A DNA stretch of 64,000 nt from Sphingobacteriales bacterium (GTDB taxonomy: Bacteria; Bacteroidota; Bacteroidia; Sphingobacteriales; Sphingobacteriaceae). The stretch lies in assembly GCA_026390835.1 (NCBI GenBank), contig JAPLFD010000017.1, forward strand, positions 62,001 to 126,000, in the 5' to 3' direction. The position numbers and the translations under genes were made by a program. The stretch's first letter is position 1. Every line of letters begins with the position of its first letter. Below the pieces are notes generated by a model, which saw only the letters and a program-made list of their open reading frames with translations, did not search any database and was not told where the DNA came from. Shown here piece after piece: positions 33,736 through 42,884 of this stretch.

Positions 33736-35847
33736 ATGGGAATTATGGGTTTCCTGCGTAATAAAGCAGGTATTATTATTGTCGGTGTAATTGGCTTATC
33801 TATTGTAGCCTTTTTACTTAGTGATGCTATTCGCTTAGGTAGTCCGTTTTGGAATGCAAATAGCAACCAAGTTGGCGAAATTGCCGGCCAAAAAATAGAT
33901 ATTCAAGAGTTTAATACTAAGGTTGAGCAAAATGCCAACAATTTTAAACAACAAATGGGCTCCAGCAACCTAAACGCCCAAATGATGGCCTATGTGGTTG
34001 AAAATACTTGGAACCAAACCATCTCTGAGATTTTATTAGATAAAGAAGTGAGCCGTTTAGGCCTAGAAGTAGGTAAAATCGAGTTAAACGATATGATTAG
34101 TGGTAAAAACCCTGATCCGCAAGTGGTGCAAGCTTTTGGCGATCCTAAAACTGGTCAGATTAACCTCGATCAACTGAATGCTTTTCTGACCAATCTAGAA
34201 AAGCCCGATGCAGCTCCCGCATTACGTGAGCAGTGGGGTAATTTCTTGGTAGGTCTTACTCAAAATCGCTTGAGCCAAAAGTATTTCAACTTGGTCAAAA
34301 ATAGCGTGTATGTAACCTCCTTGGAGGCTCGTGAAGATTATTCTCAACGCAATAAGTTAGCTAATTTCACATACGTTGCTTTAGATTATAAAAGCATTGC
34401 CGATAATCAAGTTAAAGCAAGTGACGATGATTTTGAAGCATACTACAAGGAAAATAAGTTCCGCTTCAAAAATCCTCAAGAAACGCGTTCGTTCGACTAT
34501 ATCGTGTTTGATGCCAGTCCATCAAAAACCGATTCTGCAGAAATAGCTGCCAAAATAACCAAACTGGCAAACGATTTTAGAGTAAGCGCCAACGATTCTT
34601 TATTCGTTAGCATTAATGCCGATACCAAATCGCCAATAGCTTATGTGCGTACAGGTCAGTTAGACCCTAGCCTAGAAACATTGGTATTTGCTGCAGCTAA
34701 AGGTGCTCTTGTTGGACCTGTATTTAGCAACGGAGCTTACCGCTTAGCTAAAGTATTAGATACCCGTGTGGGCCCAGACTCGGTAAGTGCAAGCCATATC
34801 TTACTAAACCCGGCTACCGAAGGTGGTTTAGATAAAGCAAAAGCAAAAGCAGATTCTCTAAAAAAATTAATTCAAGGTGGTACTAGTTTTGCCAGCCTAG
34901 CTGCCAAATTTGGTACCGATGGTTCTAAAGATAAAGGCGGCGATTTAGGCACCTTTGGCCGAGGCGCCATGGTAGCAGCCTTTGAAGAAGCTGTATTTAA
35001 CGGTCAAGCAGGAGATTTGAAAGTAATCACCACTCAGTTTGGTGTTCATATCATTAAAATTAATGCGCAAAAAGGATCATCTAAAGTGGTTAAAGTAGCT
35101 GTGGTAGATAAAGCCCTAGCTAGTGGTAGCAAAACCCAACAAGCCGCTTATGGCAAAGCTTCCGATTTCTTAAGCAAATCCACCGAAGGCGAATCTTTTG
35201 AGAGTCTAGTTAAAAAATCAGGTCTTAAAAAACAAACAGCAAGCGATGTGCTACCCACACAAGGCGATGTTGCTGGTTTGGAAAACCCACGAGAATTAGT
35301 GCGTTGGGCATACCGTGCCGAAGTAGGTGACGTATCTGACCAAGTTTTTGAAATGGGTGATAAGTTTGTAGTTGCCAAATTAAGCGAAGTGAAAGAAAAA
35401 GGAATTTTGCCACTAGCGCAACTAAAAAAACAAATAGAGCCCTTGGTTATTAAAGATGTAAAAGCGAAACGCCTCCAAGAAAAATTAGAACAAGCACTAA
35501 GCGGAGCAAGCAACATTAACCAAGTAGCTCAAAAACTGGGCAAACCAGCAACCCCAATTCAAAACATTGTATTGGCCAATCCAGTATTGCCAGGAATTGG
35601 TCAAGAGAATATGCTCATAGGGGCTATTTTTGGCTCACAACCCGGAAAATTATCGAAGGTTATTAAAGGAGAAAATGCTGTATTTGCCTATGTATTAAAT
35701 GGATTTGTAAATCCGGCACCCTTGGTAAATACCTTCAAACAAAAACAACAAATTGCACAGTTCATACAACAAAGAAGTTCATCTGATGCATTTAAAGCAC
35801 TAAAAGAAAGTGCTGATATTAAAGATAACAGAGTAAAGTTCTTTTAA
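33736..35847 (+). CDS. Peptidylprolyl isomerase, PpiD/SurA-like periplasmic foldase
   Basis: A 703-residue protein with one N-terminal membrane anchor (AGIIIVGVIGLSIVAFLLSD), a SurA-N-like helical region (about 40-240) and a parvulin domain (about 350-450, with SASHILLNPATEGG, FASLAAKFGTDGSKDKGGDLG and TQFGVHIIKI). A second, degenerate PPIase-like part follows. This is the PpiD layout: a membrane-tethered chaperone near the Sec exit that helps fold outer-membrane proteins. The start at 33736 (MGIMGFLRNKAG) is chosen over an in-frame upstream codon at 33700, because the longer form adds a non-conserved lysine-rich leader. A terminator follows. Confidence 0.9.
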   Translation: MGIMGFLRNKAGIIIVGVIGLSIVAFLLSDAIRLGSPFWNANSNQVGEIAGQKIDIQEFNTKVEQNANNFKQQMGSSNLNAQMMAYVVENTWNQTISEILLDKEVSRLGLEVGKIELNDMISGKNPDPQVVQAFGDPKTGQINLDQLNAFLTNLEKPDAAPALREQWGNFLVGLTQNRLSQKYFNLVKNSVYVTSLEAREDYSQRNKLANFTYVALDYKSIADNQVKASDDDFEAYYKENKFRFKNPQETRSFDYIVFDASPSKTDSAEIAAKITKLANDFRVSANDSLFVSINADTKSPIAYVRTGQLDPSLETLVFAAAKGALVGPVFSNGAYRLAKVLDTRVGPDSVSASHILLNPATEGGLDKAKAKADSLKKLIQGGTSFASLAAKFGTDGSKDKGGDLGTFGRGAMVAAFEEAVFNGQAGDLKVITTQFGVHIIKINAQKGSSKVVKVAVVDKALASGSKTQQAAYGKASDFLSKSTEGESFESLVKKSGLKKQTASDVLPTQGDVAGLENPRELVRWAYRAEVGDVSDQVFEMGDKFVVAKLSEVKEKGILPLAQLKKQIEPLVIKDVKAKRLQEKLEQALSGASNINQVAQKLGKPATPIQNIVLANPVLPGIGQENMLIGAIFGSQPGKLSKVIKGENAVFAYVLNGFVNPAPLVNTFKQKQQIAQFIQQRSSSDAFKALKESADIKDNRVKFF

Positions 35848-35860
35848 GCACCTTATTTCT

Positions 35861-35868
35861 TAACTTTG
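35861..35868 (+). promoter_or_regulatory. Predicted -7 box of the DUF2480 gene
   Basis: TAACTTTG exactly matches TAnnTTTG. It ends 2 bases before the terminator hairpin at 35870-35903. A transcript starting from it would begin inside the left arm of the stem and so would escape that terminator. The start codon is at 35914. No good -33 element was found. Confidence 0.45.
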
Positions 35869-35869
35869 T

Positions 35870-35903
35870 ATCCGGAGTTGATTCGTTCACTCCGGATTTT
35901 TTT
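35870..35903 (+). terminator. Rho-independent terminator after the PpiD-like gene
   Basis: ATCCGGAGT (35870-35878) pairs perfectly with ACTCCGGAT (35889-35897). The loop is 10 bases and a 7-base T-run follows. It lies 22 bases after the PpiD-like stop. Confidence 0.85.
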
Positions 35904-35913
35904 ATGTGTAGAT

Positions 35914-36432
35914 ATGGACATCCAAGTAAATTTTACAAATAAAGTTGCAGAAAGCTCCTTAATTAGCTTAGATCTAGCAAGCTATTATCCGGTGGGCGAA
36001 CGTGTACTTTTCGATATCAAAGACCAACTTTTTCAGGGACTTATGCTTCGTGAAAAAGACTTCAGAGAATTTGTAAAAACACACAATTGGAGCCTATATG
36101 CCAATAAGCATGTAGCGGTACATTGCTCTACAGATGCTATTGTACCTACTTGGGCCTATATGTTGGTAGCTAGCCGACTTGGTCCCCATGCACAAACCGT
36201 AGTTTTTGGCGATTTAGCCGCCCTAGAACTGACTCTTTTTGATAGAGCATTGGCCACAATACCCATCGAAAACTACCGCGATCAACGTATCGTGGTAAAA
36301 GGCTGTGGAGATATTCCCGTTCCTACATCCGCTTATGTTACTCTTGCCGAAAAGTTAACCAAGGTTGCTCAAAGTGTATTTTTTGGCGAACCTTGTTCAA
36401 CGGTTCCGGTATATAAACGTAAAACCATTTAA
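35914..36432 (+). CDS. DUF2480 family protein
   Basis: A 172-residue soluble protein matching DUF2480 of Bacteroidota. It begins MDIQVNFTNKVAESSLISLDLASYYPVG and has REFVKTHNWSLYANKHVAVHCSTDAIVPTWAYMLV in the middle. H, C and D residues in AVHCSTDAIVPTW and KGCGDIPVPTSAY are conserved-looking, but no function is known. The frame is open back to 35866, across the terminator, so ATG at 35914 is the sensible start. It lies between a terminator and the DUF3108 gene. Confidence 0.82.
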   Translation: MDIQVNFTNKVAESSLISLDLASYYPVGERVLFDIKDQLFQGLMLREKDFREFVKTHNWSLYANKHVAVHCSTDAIVPTWAYMLVASRLGPHAQTVVFGDLAALELTLFDRALATIPIENYRDQRIVVKGCGDIPVPTSAYVTLAEKLTKVAQSVFFGEPCSTVPVYKRKTI

Positions 36433-36450
36433 GCATTAACACTTTTTTGT

Positions 36451-37227
36451 ATGAAAAAAATAGTCGCAATACTCTTCCTATTTAGCACGCTTACAGCACG
36501 TGCCCAAGAGTTAAAAAACACGATAGAGCCTGCTTTTCAGATTGGCGAACAATTAAAGTATAAACTTAAATACGGCATTTTTACTGCCGCAGAAGCAACA
36601 CTTAAAATAACCGATTCTGATTTAACATTTGACGATAGGCCGGTATTTCATTTAGTTGCTGAAGGGCGTACATCAGGCACCTTCGATATTTTTCACAAAG
36701 TACGCAACCGTTACGATTCTTACATCGATAAAAAAGAGTTAACTCCCTATTTATACACCGAAAATATTCATGAATCTAATTACCGCCGCTCAGATAAAGC
36801 CCGTTTTTATCAAGAACAAAAGAAAGTAGTGTCAAACAAAGGCACTTTTACCGGTAACGTGCAAACCTTCGATGTTATTTCGGCCTATTATTTTGCCCGA
36901 AGTTTCGATATGACTCAAGTAACCAAGGGCCAAAAATTTACCATGAGCTATTTTTTAACTGATGGCATTTCGCAATTAAATATTGAATATGTTGGTAAAG
37001 AAGTAGTTAAAACGGCTCTAGGGACTTTCAATTGCTTAAAATTTAGTCCTTCTATAGAACCAGGGCGCATCTTTAGAAAAGACAGTAAACTCTATTTATG
37101 GATTACAGATGATAGCAACCGTATACCGGTAAAAGCGCATGTTGAAGTCTTGGTTGGTTCTATCAGCATGGAGTTAACCAGTGCTACGGGATTGAAATAT
37201 CCGCTTCTTGGCAAAAAAGGATCATGA
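36451..37227 (+). CDS. DUF3108 domain protein, exported
   Basis: A 258-residue protein with a signal peptide (cut near TARAQ, residue 19). A beta-rich DUF3108 domain follows, with FQIGEQLKYKLKYGIFTAAEATLKI, SGTFDIFHKVRNRYDSYID and LYLWITDDSNRIPVKAHVEVLVGSI. The fold resembles lipoprotein or LPS carriers of the LptA/LolA kind, but no ligand is established. It is 18 bases after DUF2480 and its stop overlaps the DUF3109 start (ATGA). Probably periplasmic or at the outer membrane. Confidence 0.82.
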   Translation: MKKIVAILFLFSTLTARAQELKNTIEPAFQIGEQLKYKLKYGIFTAAEATLKITDSDLTFDDRPVFHLVAEGRTSGTFDIFHKVRNRYDSYIDKKELTPYLYTENIHESNYRRSDKARFYQEQKKVVSNKGTFTGNVQTFDVISAYYFARSFDMTQVTKGQKFTMSYFLTDGISQLNIEYVGKEVVKTALGTFNCLKFSPSIEPGRIFRKDSKLYLWITDDSNRIPVKAHVEVLVGSISMELTSATGLKYPLLGKKGS

Positions 37228-37790
37228 TAGAAGTGCAACACACCTTGGTTCACGAAGACGTCGTGTCCGAAAATTTTGTGTGTAATCTCAACAGCTGTAA
37301 GGGTGCTTGTTGCATCGAAGGCGATGCCGGAGCCCCTCTCCTAAAATCTGAATTAGCCATTTTAGAAGAAATATATCCGCTTATAAAACCATTAATGACC
37401 GAAAAGGGCATTGAGGCAGTAGAAAACTATGGCACACATGTTATAGATGCCGATGGCGATTATACCACTCCTTGTGTAGATCAAGTGAAAGAATGTGCTT
37501 ATGTAACCTGGGAAAACGGCATTACCAAATGTACGATCGAAAAAGCTTATGAAGCAGGTATAGTGCATTGGAAAAAGCCCATATCTTGCCATTTATACCC
37601 CATTCGTATTACCAAGTACCCCGAATTTGATGTATTGCATTACGATCGCTGGCATATTTGCAGTTCGGCTTGTTCTTTTGGTAAAGAATTGAAAGTACCT
37701 GTATATAGTTTCCTAAAAGAACCCCTTATCCGCTTATACGGAGAGGCTTGGTATCAAGAACTCGAGAAAAAGGTACATTCTGTTCAATAA
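37224..37790 (+). CDS. DUF3109 family Cys-rich protein
   Basis: A 188-residue soluble protein with ten cysteines: C20, C25, C29, C30, C84, C91, C103, C122, C146 and C150. The CxxxxCxxxCC group near the N-terminus ([12 protein letters not shown]) and the later [10 protein letters not shown] resemble the metal-binding pattern of YkgJ-type (CxxxC) proteins, suggesting a zinc or Fe-S site. The family function is unknown. The ATG overlaps the DUF3108 stop, so the two are coupled even though their predicted locations differ. Confidence 0.82.
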   Translation: MIEVQHTLVHEDVVSENFVCNLNSCKGACCIEGDAGAPLLKSELAILEEIYPLIKPLMTEKGIEAVENYGTHVIDADGDYTTPCVDQVKECAYVTWENGITKCTIEKAYEAGIVHWKKPISCHLYPIRITKYPEFDVLHYDRWHICSSACSFGKELKVPVYSFLKEPLIRLYGEAWYQELEKKVHSVQ

Positions 37791-37825
37791 AACTCTTATT
37801 TTTAAGCAGTAAAATACGCAACCCA

Positions 37826-38689
37826 TTGAAAGGAATTATTTTAGCCGGAGGTTCCGGTACCCGTTTACATCCCCTTACCCTTGCCGTAAGCAAGCAATTA
37901 ATGCCTGTATACGACAAGCCGATGATTTATTATCCGCTTTCTACCCTACTTTCTGCAGGAATTAGAGAAATTCTCATCATTTCTACTCCGCACGATTTGC
38001 CTCATTTCGAAAAATTATTGGGCGATGGAAAAAACCTAGGCTGCTCCTTTTCGTATGCTGAGCAGGCTGTGCCAAACGGCTTAGCGCAAGCTTTTGTAAT
38101 TGGTGCCGATTTTATTGGTACCGATGATGTAGCCCTCATTTTAGGCGATAATATTTTCTACGGTGATAGCATGGCCAGTTTGATGCAAGAAAGCACCAAA
38201 CCCAAGGGAGGGCTTGTTTTTGCCTATCAGGTTGCTGATCCAGAGCGCTATGGCGTAGTAGAGTTTAACGAAAAATTAGAGGCGGTATCCATAGAAGAAA
38301 AACCCAAAACCCCGAAATCAAATTATGCCGTTCCGGGATTATATTTTTACGATAATTCGGTGGTGCAATTGGCAAAAAGCATACAACCCTCTGCCCGTGG
38401 TGAATATGAAATTACGGATATAAACAAGGCCTATTTAGCACAAGGTAAATTAAAAGTAGGTGTATTAAGCCGCGGTACCGCCTGGTTAGATACCGGTACT
38501 TTTGCTTCGCTTATGCAGGCCGGCCAGTTTGTTCAAGTAATTGAAGAACGCCAAGGCTTAAAAGTAGGCTGTATTGAAGAAATTGCCTATCAGCAAGGGT
38601 TTATCACTAAACAACAATTACTAAGCTTAGCCGAGCCATTACTTAAAAGTGGTTACGGTCAATATCTTTTAAAAATAAGCAAGCAATAA
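37826..38689 (+). CDS. rfbA: Glucose-1-phosphate thymidylyltransferase
   Basis: RfbA joins glucose-1-phosphate and dTTP to make dTDP-glucose, the first step towards dTDP-rhamnose and related sugars. The 287-residue product has the nucleotide-binding start [17 protein letters not shown], then [20 protein letters not shown] and [22 protein letters not shown] at 37826 is the only codon giving the canonical N-terminus; longer in-frame options run into the DUF3109 gene. rfbB, rfbC and rfbD are not in the window, so the remaining steps are encoded elsewhere. gmd follows closely. Confidence 0.93.
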   Translation: MKGIILAGGSGTRLHPLTLAVSKQLMPVYDKPMIYYPLSTLLSAGIREILIISTPHDLPHFEKLLGDGKNLGCSFSYAEQAVPNGLAQAFVIGADFIGTDDVALILGDNIFYGDSMASLMQESTKPKGGLVFAYQVADPERYGVVEFNEKLEAVSIEEKPKTPKSNYAVPGLYFYDNSVVQLAKSIQPSARGEYEITDINKAYLAQGKLKVGVLSRGTAWLDTGTFASLMQAGQFVQVIEERQGLKVGCIEEIAYQQGFITKQQLLSLAEPLLKSGYGQYLLKISKQ

Positions 38690-38709
38690 GCTTGGCTCAC
38701 GATAAAAAC

Positions 38710-39849
38710 ATGAAGAAAGTTGCGTTAATTACGGGAATTACCGGTCAAGATGGAGCCTATTTAGCCGAACTGTTATTAAAAAAAGGCTACGAAGTGCACG
38801 GCATTAAACGGAGAGCATCTTCTTTTAATACCGAACGCATAGATCATTTATACCAAGATCAACATGAAGCAAATGTGCGGTTTAAATTGCATTACGGTGA
38901 TTTAACCGATGCTACCAACTTAATTCGCATTATTCAAGAAACGCAACCTGATGAGATTTATAATTTGGCTGCACAGAGCCACGTAAAAGTGAGTTTCGAG
39001 ACTGCTGAATATACTGCCAATGTTGATGCTGTAGGCCCTCTGCGTATTTTAGAAGCAGTGCGTATTTTAGGTTTAACGGCCAAAACCCGTATTTACCAAG
39101 CCTCCACTTCCGAGTTATATGGCTTAGTACAAGCCGTACCGCAGAACGAAACCACGCCCTTCTATCCACGTTCGCCCTATGCAGTAGCTAAATTATACGG
39201 CTATTGGATTACGGTTAATTACCGAGAAGCCTATGGCATGTATGCCTGCAATGGTATTTTGTTTAACCACGAGAGTCCGGTACGTGGTGAAACTTTTGTG
39301 ACCCGTAAAATTACCAGAGCCGTAGCTAAAATAGCCTTAGGTTTGCAAGACACGGTTTATCTGGGAAATCTCTCAGCTCAACGAGATTGGGGGCATGCCA
39401 AAGATTATGTAGAAGCCATGTGGCGTATTTTGCAACAAGATGTTGCCGAAGATTATGTAATTGCTACGGGCGTAACCACTACCGTTCGCGATTTTGTGCG
39501 CTTAGCTTTTGAAGAAGTAGGTATTGAGATAGAGTTTAGCGGCAAGGGTGAACAAGAAAAAGGCGTAATTATTCATGTGGATGAAGCCAAATGCAACGCT
39601 TTGGGACTTAATGCAGAACAATTTAAGTTAGGTACCACGGTGGTAAAAGTAGACCCAACCTATTTCCGACCTACCGAAGTAGATGTATTGCTTGGCGATC
39701 CATCAAAAGCCAACAAACAGTTAGGATGGAAACCGGAATATGATTTACCAGCTTTAGTAAAAGATATGGTGCTTTCCGATTTACAGTTAATGAAGAAAGA
39801 CGAATACCTTAAAAAAGGGGGCTTTACTACTAATAATTATTACGAATAG
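38710..39849 (+). CDS. gmd: GDP-mannose 4,6-dehydratase
   Basis: Gmd converts GDP-mannose to GDP-4-keto-6-deoxymannose, the precursor of GDP-fucose, GDP-rhamnose and related surface sugars. The 379-residue SDR enzyme has the NADP-binding [15 protein letters not shown] (8-22), the catalytic Y and K in [15 protein letters not shown], and [19 protein letters not shown], the GMD signature (usually PRRGE, here PVRGE). ATG at 38710 is preferred to a TTG at 38692. No fcl partner is adjacent. A strong terminator lies 21 bases downstream. Confidence 0.94.
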   Translation: MKKVALITGITGQDGAYLAELLLKKGYEVHGIKRRASSFNTERIDHLYQDQHEANVRFKLHYGDLTDATNLIRIIQETQPDEIYNLAAQSHVKVSFETAEYTANVDAVGPLRILEAVRILGLTAKTRIYQASTSELYGLVQAVPQNETTPFYPRSPYAVAKLYGYWITVNYREAYGMYACNGILFNHESPVRGETFVTRKITRAVAKIALGLQDTVYLGNLSAQRDWGHAKDYVEAMWRILQQDVAEDYVIATGVTTTVRDFVRLAFEEVGIEIEFSGKGEQEKGVIIHVDEAKCNALGLNAEQFKLGTTVVKVDPTYFRPTEVDVLLGDPSKANKQLGWKPEYDLPALVKDMVLSDLQLMKKDEYLKKGGFTTNNYYE

Positions 39850-39870
39850 ACTTAATTGAGTATGTTTAAG

Positions 39871-39899
39871 AAAAAGCCACGAGAAATCGTGGCTTTTTT
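39871..39899 (+). terminator. Rho-independent terminator after gmd
   Basis: AAAAAGCCACGA (39871-39882) pairs with TCGTGGCTTTTT (39887-39898) around a GAAA tetraloop, and a T-run follows. Perfect 12-pair stem. It may also help stop dxs transcription from the other strand. Confidence 0.92.
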
Positions 39900-39915
39900 G
39901 TTTTCATGGATATTG

Positions 39916-39977
39916 TATACCTATAAATACATACGTTTTAATACGTACCTTATTTATAGTACCTAAAAATAGGTATA
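39916..39977. repeat. Nested AT-rich inverted repeats between gmd and dxs
   Basis: Four pairings overlap here. CTATAAATA (39921-39929) pairs with TATTTATAG (39951-39959), and inside it TACGT (39932-39936) pairs with ACGTA (39943-39947). TACCTA (39960-39965) pairs with TAGGTA (39970-39975) around AAAA. Alternatively TATACCTA (39916-39923) can pair with TAGGTATA (39970-39977), enclosing the rest. The gap contains no gene, and both neighbours end here. The role is unknown. Confidence 0.55.
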
Positions 39978-40019
39978 TAATACCAGTACATCTTAAACCC
40001 AGAAATTTTAAAGGATGTG

Positions 40020-41948
40020 CTAAGAAGCGATAGTTGCAGTAGTACGAGCGGTAGCTAATTTTCGGACCGTTTTGGCTATACCCGCGGCATCGTAGCCACA
40101 TTCTGCCCAAAGTTCAGGTTGTTCTCCGTGTTCTACGTAAGAATCTGGAATGCCTAAACGAATGACTTGAGCAGCATACCCGTGGTCGGCCATAAATTCC
40201 AATACAGCCGAACCCATACCCCCCTGAATGCATCCATCTTCTACCGTAATCACTTTTTGGTAGTTTTTAAATACTTCGAGTAAAAGTTTTTCGTCGAGTG
40301 GTTTTACAAAACGGATATCGTAATGGGCGGGGTGTATACCTTCTGCATTGAGTTCTTTGCAAGCACTTATGGCTTCGTTGCCCATATGGCCAATACTTAA
40401 AATAGCTACTTCTTCACCATCACAAATTTTGCGGCCCGTTCCTACTTTAATGGCTTTTAAGGGGCGTTTCCATTCGGGCATAACACCATTACCACGAGGG
40501 TAGCGGATAGAGAATGGACCCATATTTTCTTGTTGAGCGGTAAACATCAGGTTGCGTAATTCTTCTTCATTCATAGGGGCCGAAACCACCATATTTGGAA
40601 TGCAGCGCATATAGGCCAAATCATACGCACCGTGATGGGTTGGTCCATCGGCACCGGCTAATCCACCGCGATCTAAACAAAAAACCACGTTTAGATTTTG
40701 AATAGCCACATCATGTATTACCTGATCGTAGGCCCGTTGCATAAAGCTGGAGTAAATATTGCAGAAAGGCACTAGACCTTGCGTAGCTAAACCGGCCGAA
40801 AAGGTAACGGCATGCTGTTCGGCAATGCCCACATCAAAAGCTCGGTTGGGCATGGCTTTCATCATAATATTTAGCGAACAGCCCGATGGCATAGCCGGGG
40901 TAACACCCATAATTTTTGGGTTTTGCTCTGCTAATTCTACCATGGTATGGCCAAAAACATCTTGGTATTTTGGGGCCTGTGGTTTATCGCTTACCGATTT
41001 TTTTATCTCTCCAGTAATTTTATCAAACAAACCTGGAGCATGCCATTTGGTTTGGTCTTGCTCTGCTAAGGCATAGCCTTTACCTTTTACGGTAACGCAA
41101 TGTAAAAGCTTGGGGCCTGGTATATCTTTTAAATCAGTAAGAATTTTTACCAAATGATTCACATCGTGGCCATCAATAGGACCAAAGTATCTGAAATTGA
41201 GCGCCTCGAAGAAATTGCTTTTTTTAAGCAAGGTGCCCTTGATACTTTTTTCAATTTTTTTCACCATTTCGTGGGCATTCGGCCCTAATGATGAAATTTT
41301 ACTAAGTACCTGAGAAACACCTTCGCGAAAGCTATTATAGGTTTTAGAAGTGGTAATATCGGCTAAATATTCTTTTAAAGCACCCACATTAGGGTCAATA
41401 GACATGCAATTATCATTCAAAATTACCAATACGTTGGAATTCTCAATTCCTGCATGGTTTAGCGCTTCAAAAGCCAAACCAGCGGTTAAGGCACCATCGC
41501 CTATTACGGCAACGTGTTGTTTTTCAGTATCGCCTTGGTATACTGAGGCAACAGCCATACCCAAGGCTGCCGAAATAGAGGTAGAAGAGTGGCCTACACC
41601 GAAAGTATCGTATTCGCTTTCGGAACGCTTCGGAAATCCGCTAATGCCTTTATACATGCGGTTGGTATGAAAATCTTTTCTACGGCCGGTTAAAATTTTA
41701 TGTCCGTAAGCTTGATGGCCCACATCCCACACCAATAAATCTTTTGGCGTATTCAATACATAATGTAAGGCCACACTCAATTCTACTACACCCAAACTAG
41801 CACCAAAGTGGCCACCATTTACCGATACCACATCAATAATATATTGACGTAGCTCTTGGCAAATTTGTTCCAAGTCTTTCTCTTCAAATTTCTTTAAATC
41901 GGCCGGAAAGTTTATTTGCTCTAGTAATGCACCTGCTTTAATGTCCAT
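40020..41948 (-). CDS. dxs: 1-deoxy-D-xylulose-5-phosphate synthase
   Basis: Dxs condenses pyruvate and glyceraldehyde-3-phosphate with thiamine diphosphate to start the MEP isoprenoid pathway. The 642-residue length is normal. NGGHFGASLGVVEL (44-57), the thiamine motif GDGALTAGLAFEALNHAG (150-167) and FCLDRGGLAGADGPTHHG show the transketolase-like fold. The C-terminal transketolase domain holds RLGIPDSYVEHGEQPELW. The start at 41948 gives MDIKAGALLEQINFP. It is divergent from scpA. The pathway enzyme IspF is also encoded in this window. Confidence 0.96.
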   Translation of the reverse strand: MDIKAGALLEQINFPADLKKFEEKDLEQICQELRQYIIDVVSVNGGHFGASLGVVELSVALHYVLNTPKDLLVWDVGHQAYGHKILTGRRKDFHTNRMYKGISGFPKRSESEYDTFGVGHSSTSISAALGMAVASVYQGDTEKQHVAVIGDGALTAGLAFEALNHAGIENSNVLVILNDNCMSIDPNVGALKEYLADITTSKTYNSFREGVSQVLSKISSLGPNAHEMVKKIEKSIKGTLLKKSNFFEALNFRYFGPIDGHDVNHLVKILTDLKDIPGPKLLHCVTVKGKGYALAEQDQTKWHAPGLFDKITGEIKKSVSDKPQAPKYQDVFGHTMVELAEQNPKIMGVTPAMPSGCSLNIMMKAMPNRAFDVGIAEQHAVTFSAGLATQGLVPFCNIYSSFMQRAYDQVIHDVAIQNLNVVFCLDRGGLAGADGPTHHGAYDLAYMRCIPNMVVSAPMNEEELRNLMFTAQQENMGPFSIRYPRGNGVMPEWKRPLKAIKVGTGRKICDGEEVAILSIGHMGNEAISACKELNAEGIHPAHYDIRFVKPLDEKLLLEVFKNYQKVITVEDGCIQGGMGSAVLEFMADHGYAAQVIRLGIPDSYVEHGEQPELWAECGYDAAGIAKTVRKLATARTTATIAS

Positions 41949-42049
41949 TTATGGGTTCAGTTTTCAAAAAAATCGAGTCCACAAAATACAAAAATTTAAC
42001 ACTAAAAATGTCTGTGAATTATATTTTTATTGGAAATGTATTTTTCATG

Positions 42050-42057
42050 TATTTTTG
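42050..42057 (+). promoter_or_regulatory. Predicted promoter of scpA
   Basis: TATTTTTG is an exact -7 match ending 6 bases before the GTG start at 42064. A TTG at 42030-42032 lies 17 bases upstream, a permitted -33 spacing. The transcript would begin at or next to the start codon. Confidence 0.55.
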
Positions 42058-42063
42058 GAATCT

Positions 42064-42831
42064 GTGATAGCTAATACCGAATCTTTTGAGATAAAACTTC
42101 CCAAGTTTGAGGGACCCTTTGATTTGTTGCTCTTTTTTATTGAGCGTGACGAATTGAACATCTACGACATTCCGATTGCCAAGATTACCGATGATTTTTT
42201 GGCTTATTTACATGAGCTTAGTTCCTTAAATATGGAGGTAGCCAGCGAATTTATTTACGTGGCTGCTACTTTGATGCGTATTAAAGCCAAAATGTTATTG
42301 CCTAGACAAGAACTTGATGCCGATGGGAATGAAATTGATCATCGCCAAGATTTGGTTCAAAAATTATTGGAGTATAAACGATTTAAGGAAGTAGCCGAAA
42401 CCTTAAAAACCTTAGAAGATGCCCGATTTTTACAAGAAAAACGAGGGCACATTCCTCAAGATTTAGCTAAAATTATCGCTGAAACCGCTAATCCAGCCGA
42501 GGAATTGGCTTCGCTAGATTTGTATAAACTTTTGCTAAGTTATGAGCGTGTAATGAGTAAATACGAGGTGCGTAGTACCGTTTCTACGCATACCTTGGTG
42601 CAATATCCTTACACTATTGAAAAGCAAAAACAAGTGATTTTAAACTTGTTAAGCATCAATACCAAGCTCGATTTTAAAGCCTTAAAGGAACAATCGGAGA
42701 ATAAAGTGCAGTTTGTGTATAATTTTTTAGCACTGTTAGAAATGCTGCAGCAAGAACTAGCCGATATTCAAATAGGCATGGGATACAATAATTTCTGGCT
42801 AGAAACTAAGGGCAAAAAATCTGAAATTTAG
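42064..42831 (+). CDS. scpA: Segregation and condensation protein A
   Basis: ScpA is the kleisin that bridges the SMC heads and, with ScpB, forms the bacterial condensin for chromosome segregation. The 255-residue product has the kleisin start FEIKLPKFEGPFDLLLFFIERDELNIYDIPI, the middle ATLMRIKAKMLLPRQ and the C-terminal winged-helix part FVYNFLALLEMLQQELADIQ. The frame is open back to 41941, overlapping dxs, but GTG at 42064 gives a normal-length protein and fits the promoter just upstream. No scpB or smc is nearby. Confidence 0.92.
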   Translation: MIANTESFEIKLPKFEGPFDLLLFFIERDELNIYDIPIAKITDDFLAYLHELSSLNMEVASEFIYVAATLMRIKAKMLLPRQELDADGNEIDHRQDLVQKLLEYKRFKEVAETLKTLEDARFLQEKRGHIPQDLAKIIAETANPAEELASLDLYKLLLSYERVMSKYEVRSTVSTHTLVQYPYTIEKQKQVILNLLSINTKLDFKALKEQSENKVQFVYNFLALLEMLQQELADIQIGMGYNNFWLETKGKKSEI

Positions 42832-42884
42832 CTATGCTACATTCGTTTAAATCCGTAATTTTAGCCCCATAATCAACTTATTTA

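Noticed and set aside
41941-42063. Extension of scpA by 41 codons to an ATG overlapping dxs
   Set aside because: The extra N-terminus is lysine, phenylalanine and asparagine-rich, not part of the kleisin family, and would overlap the dxs start and the scpA promoter.
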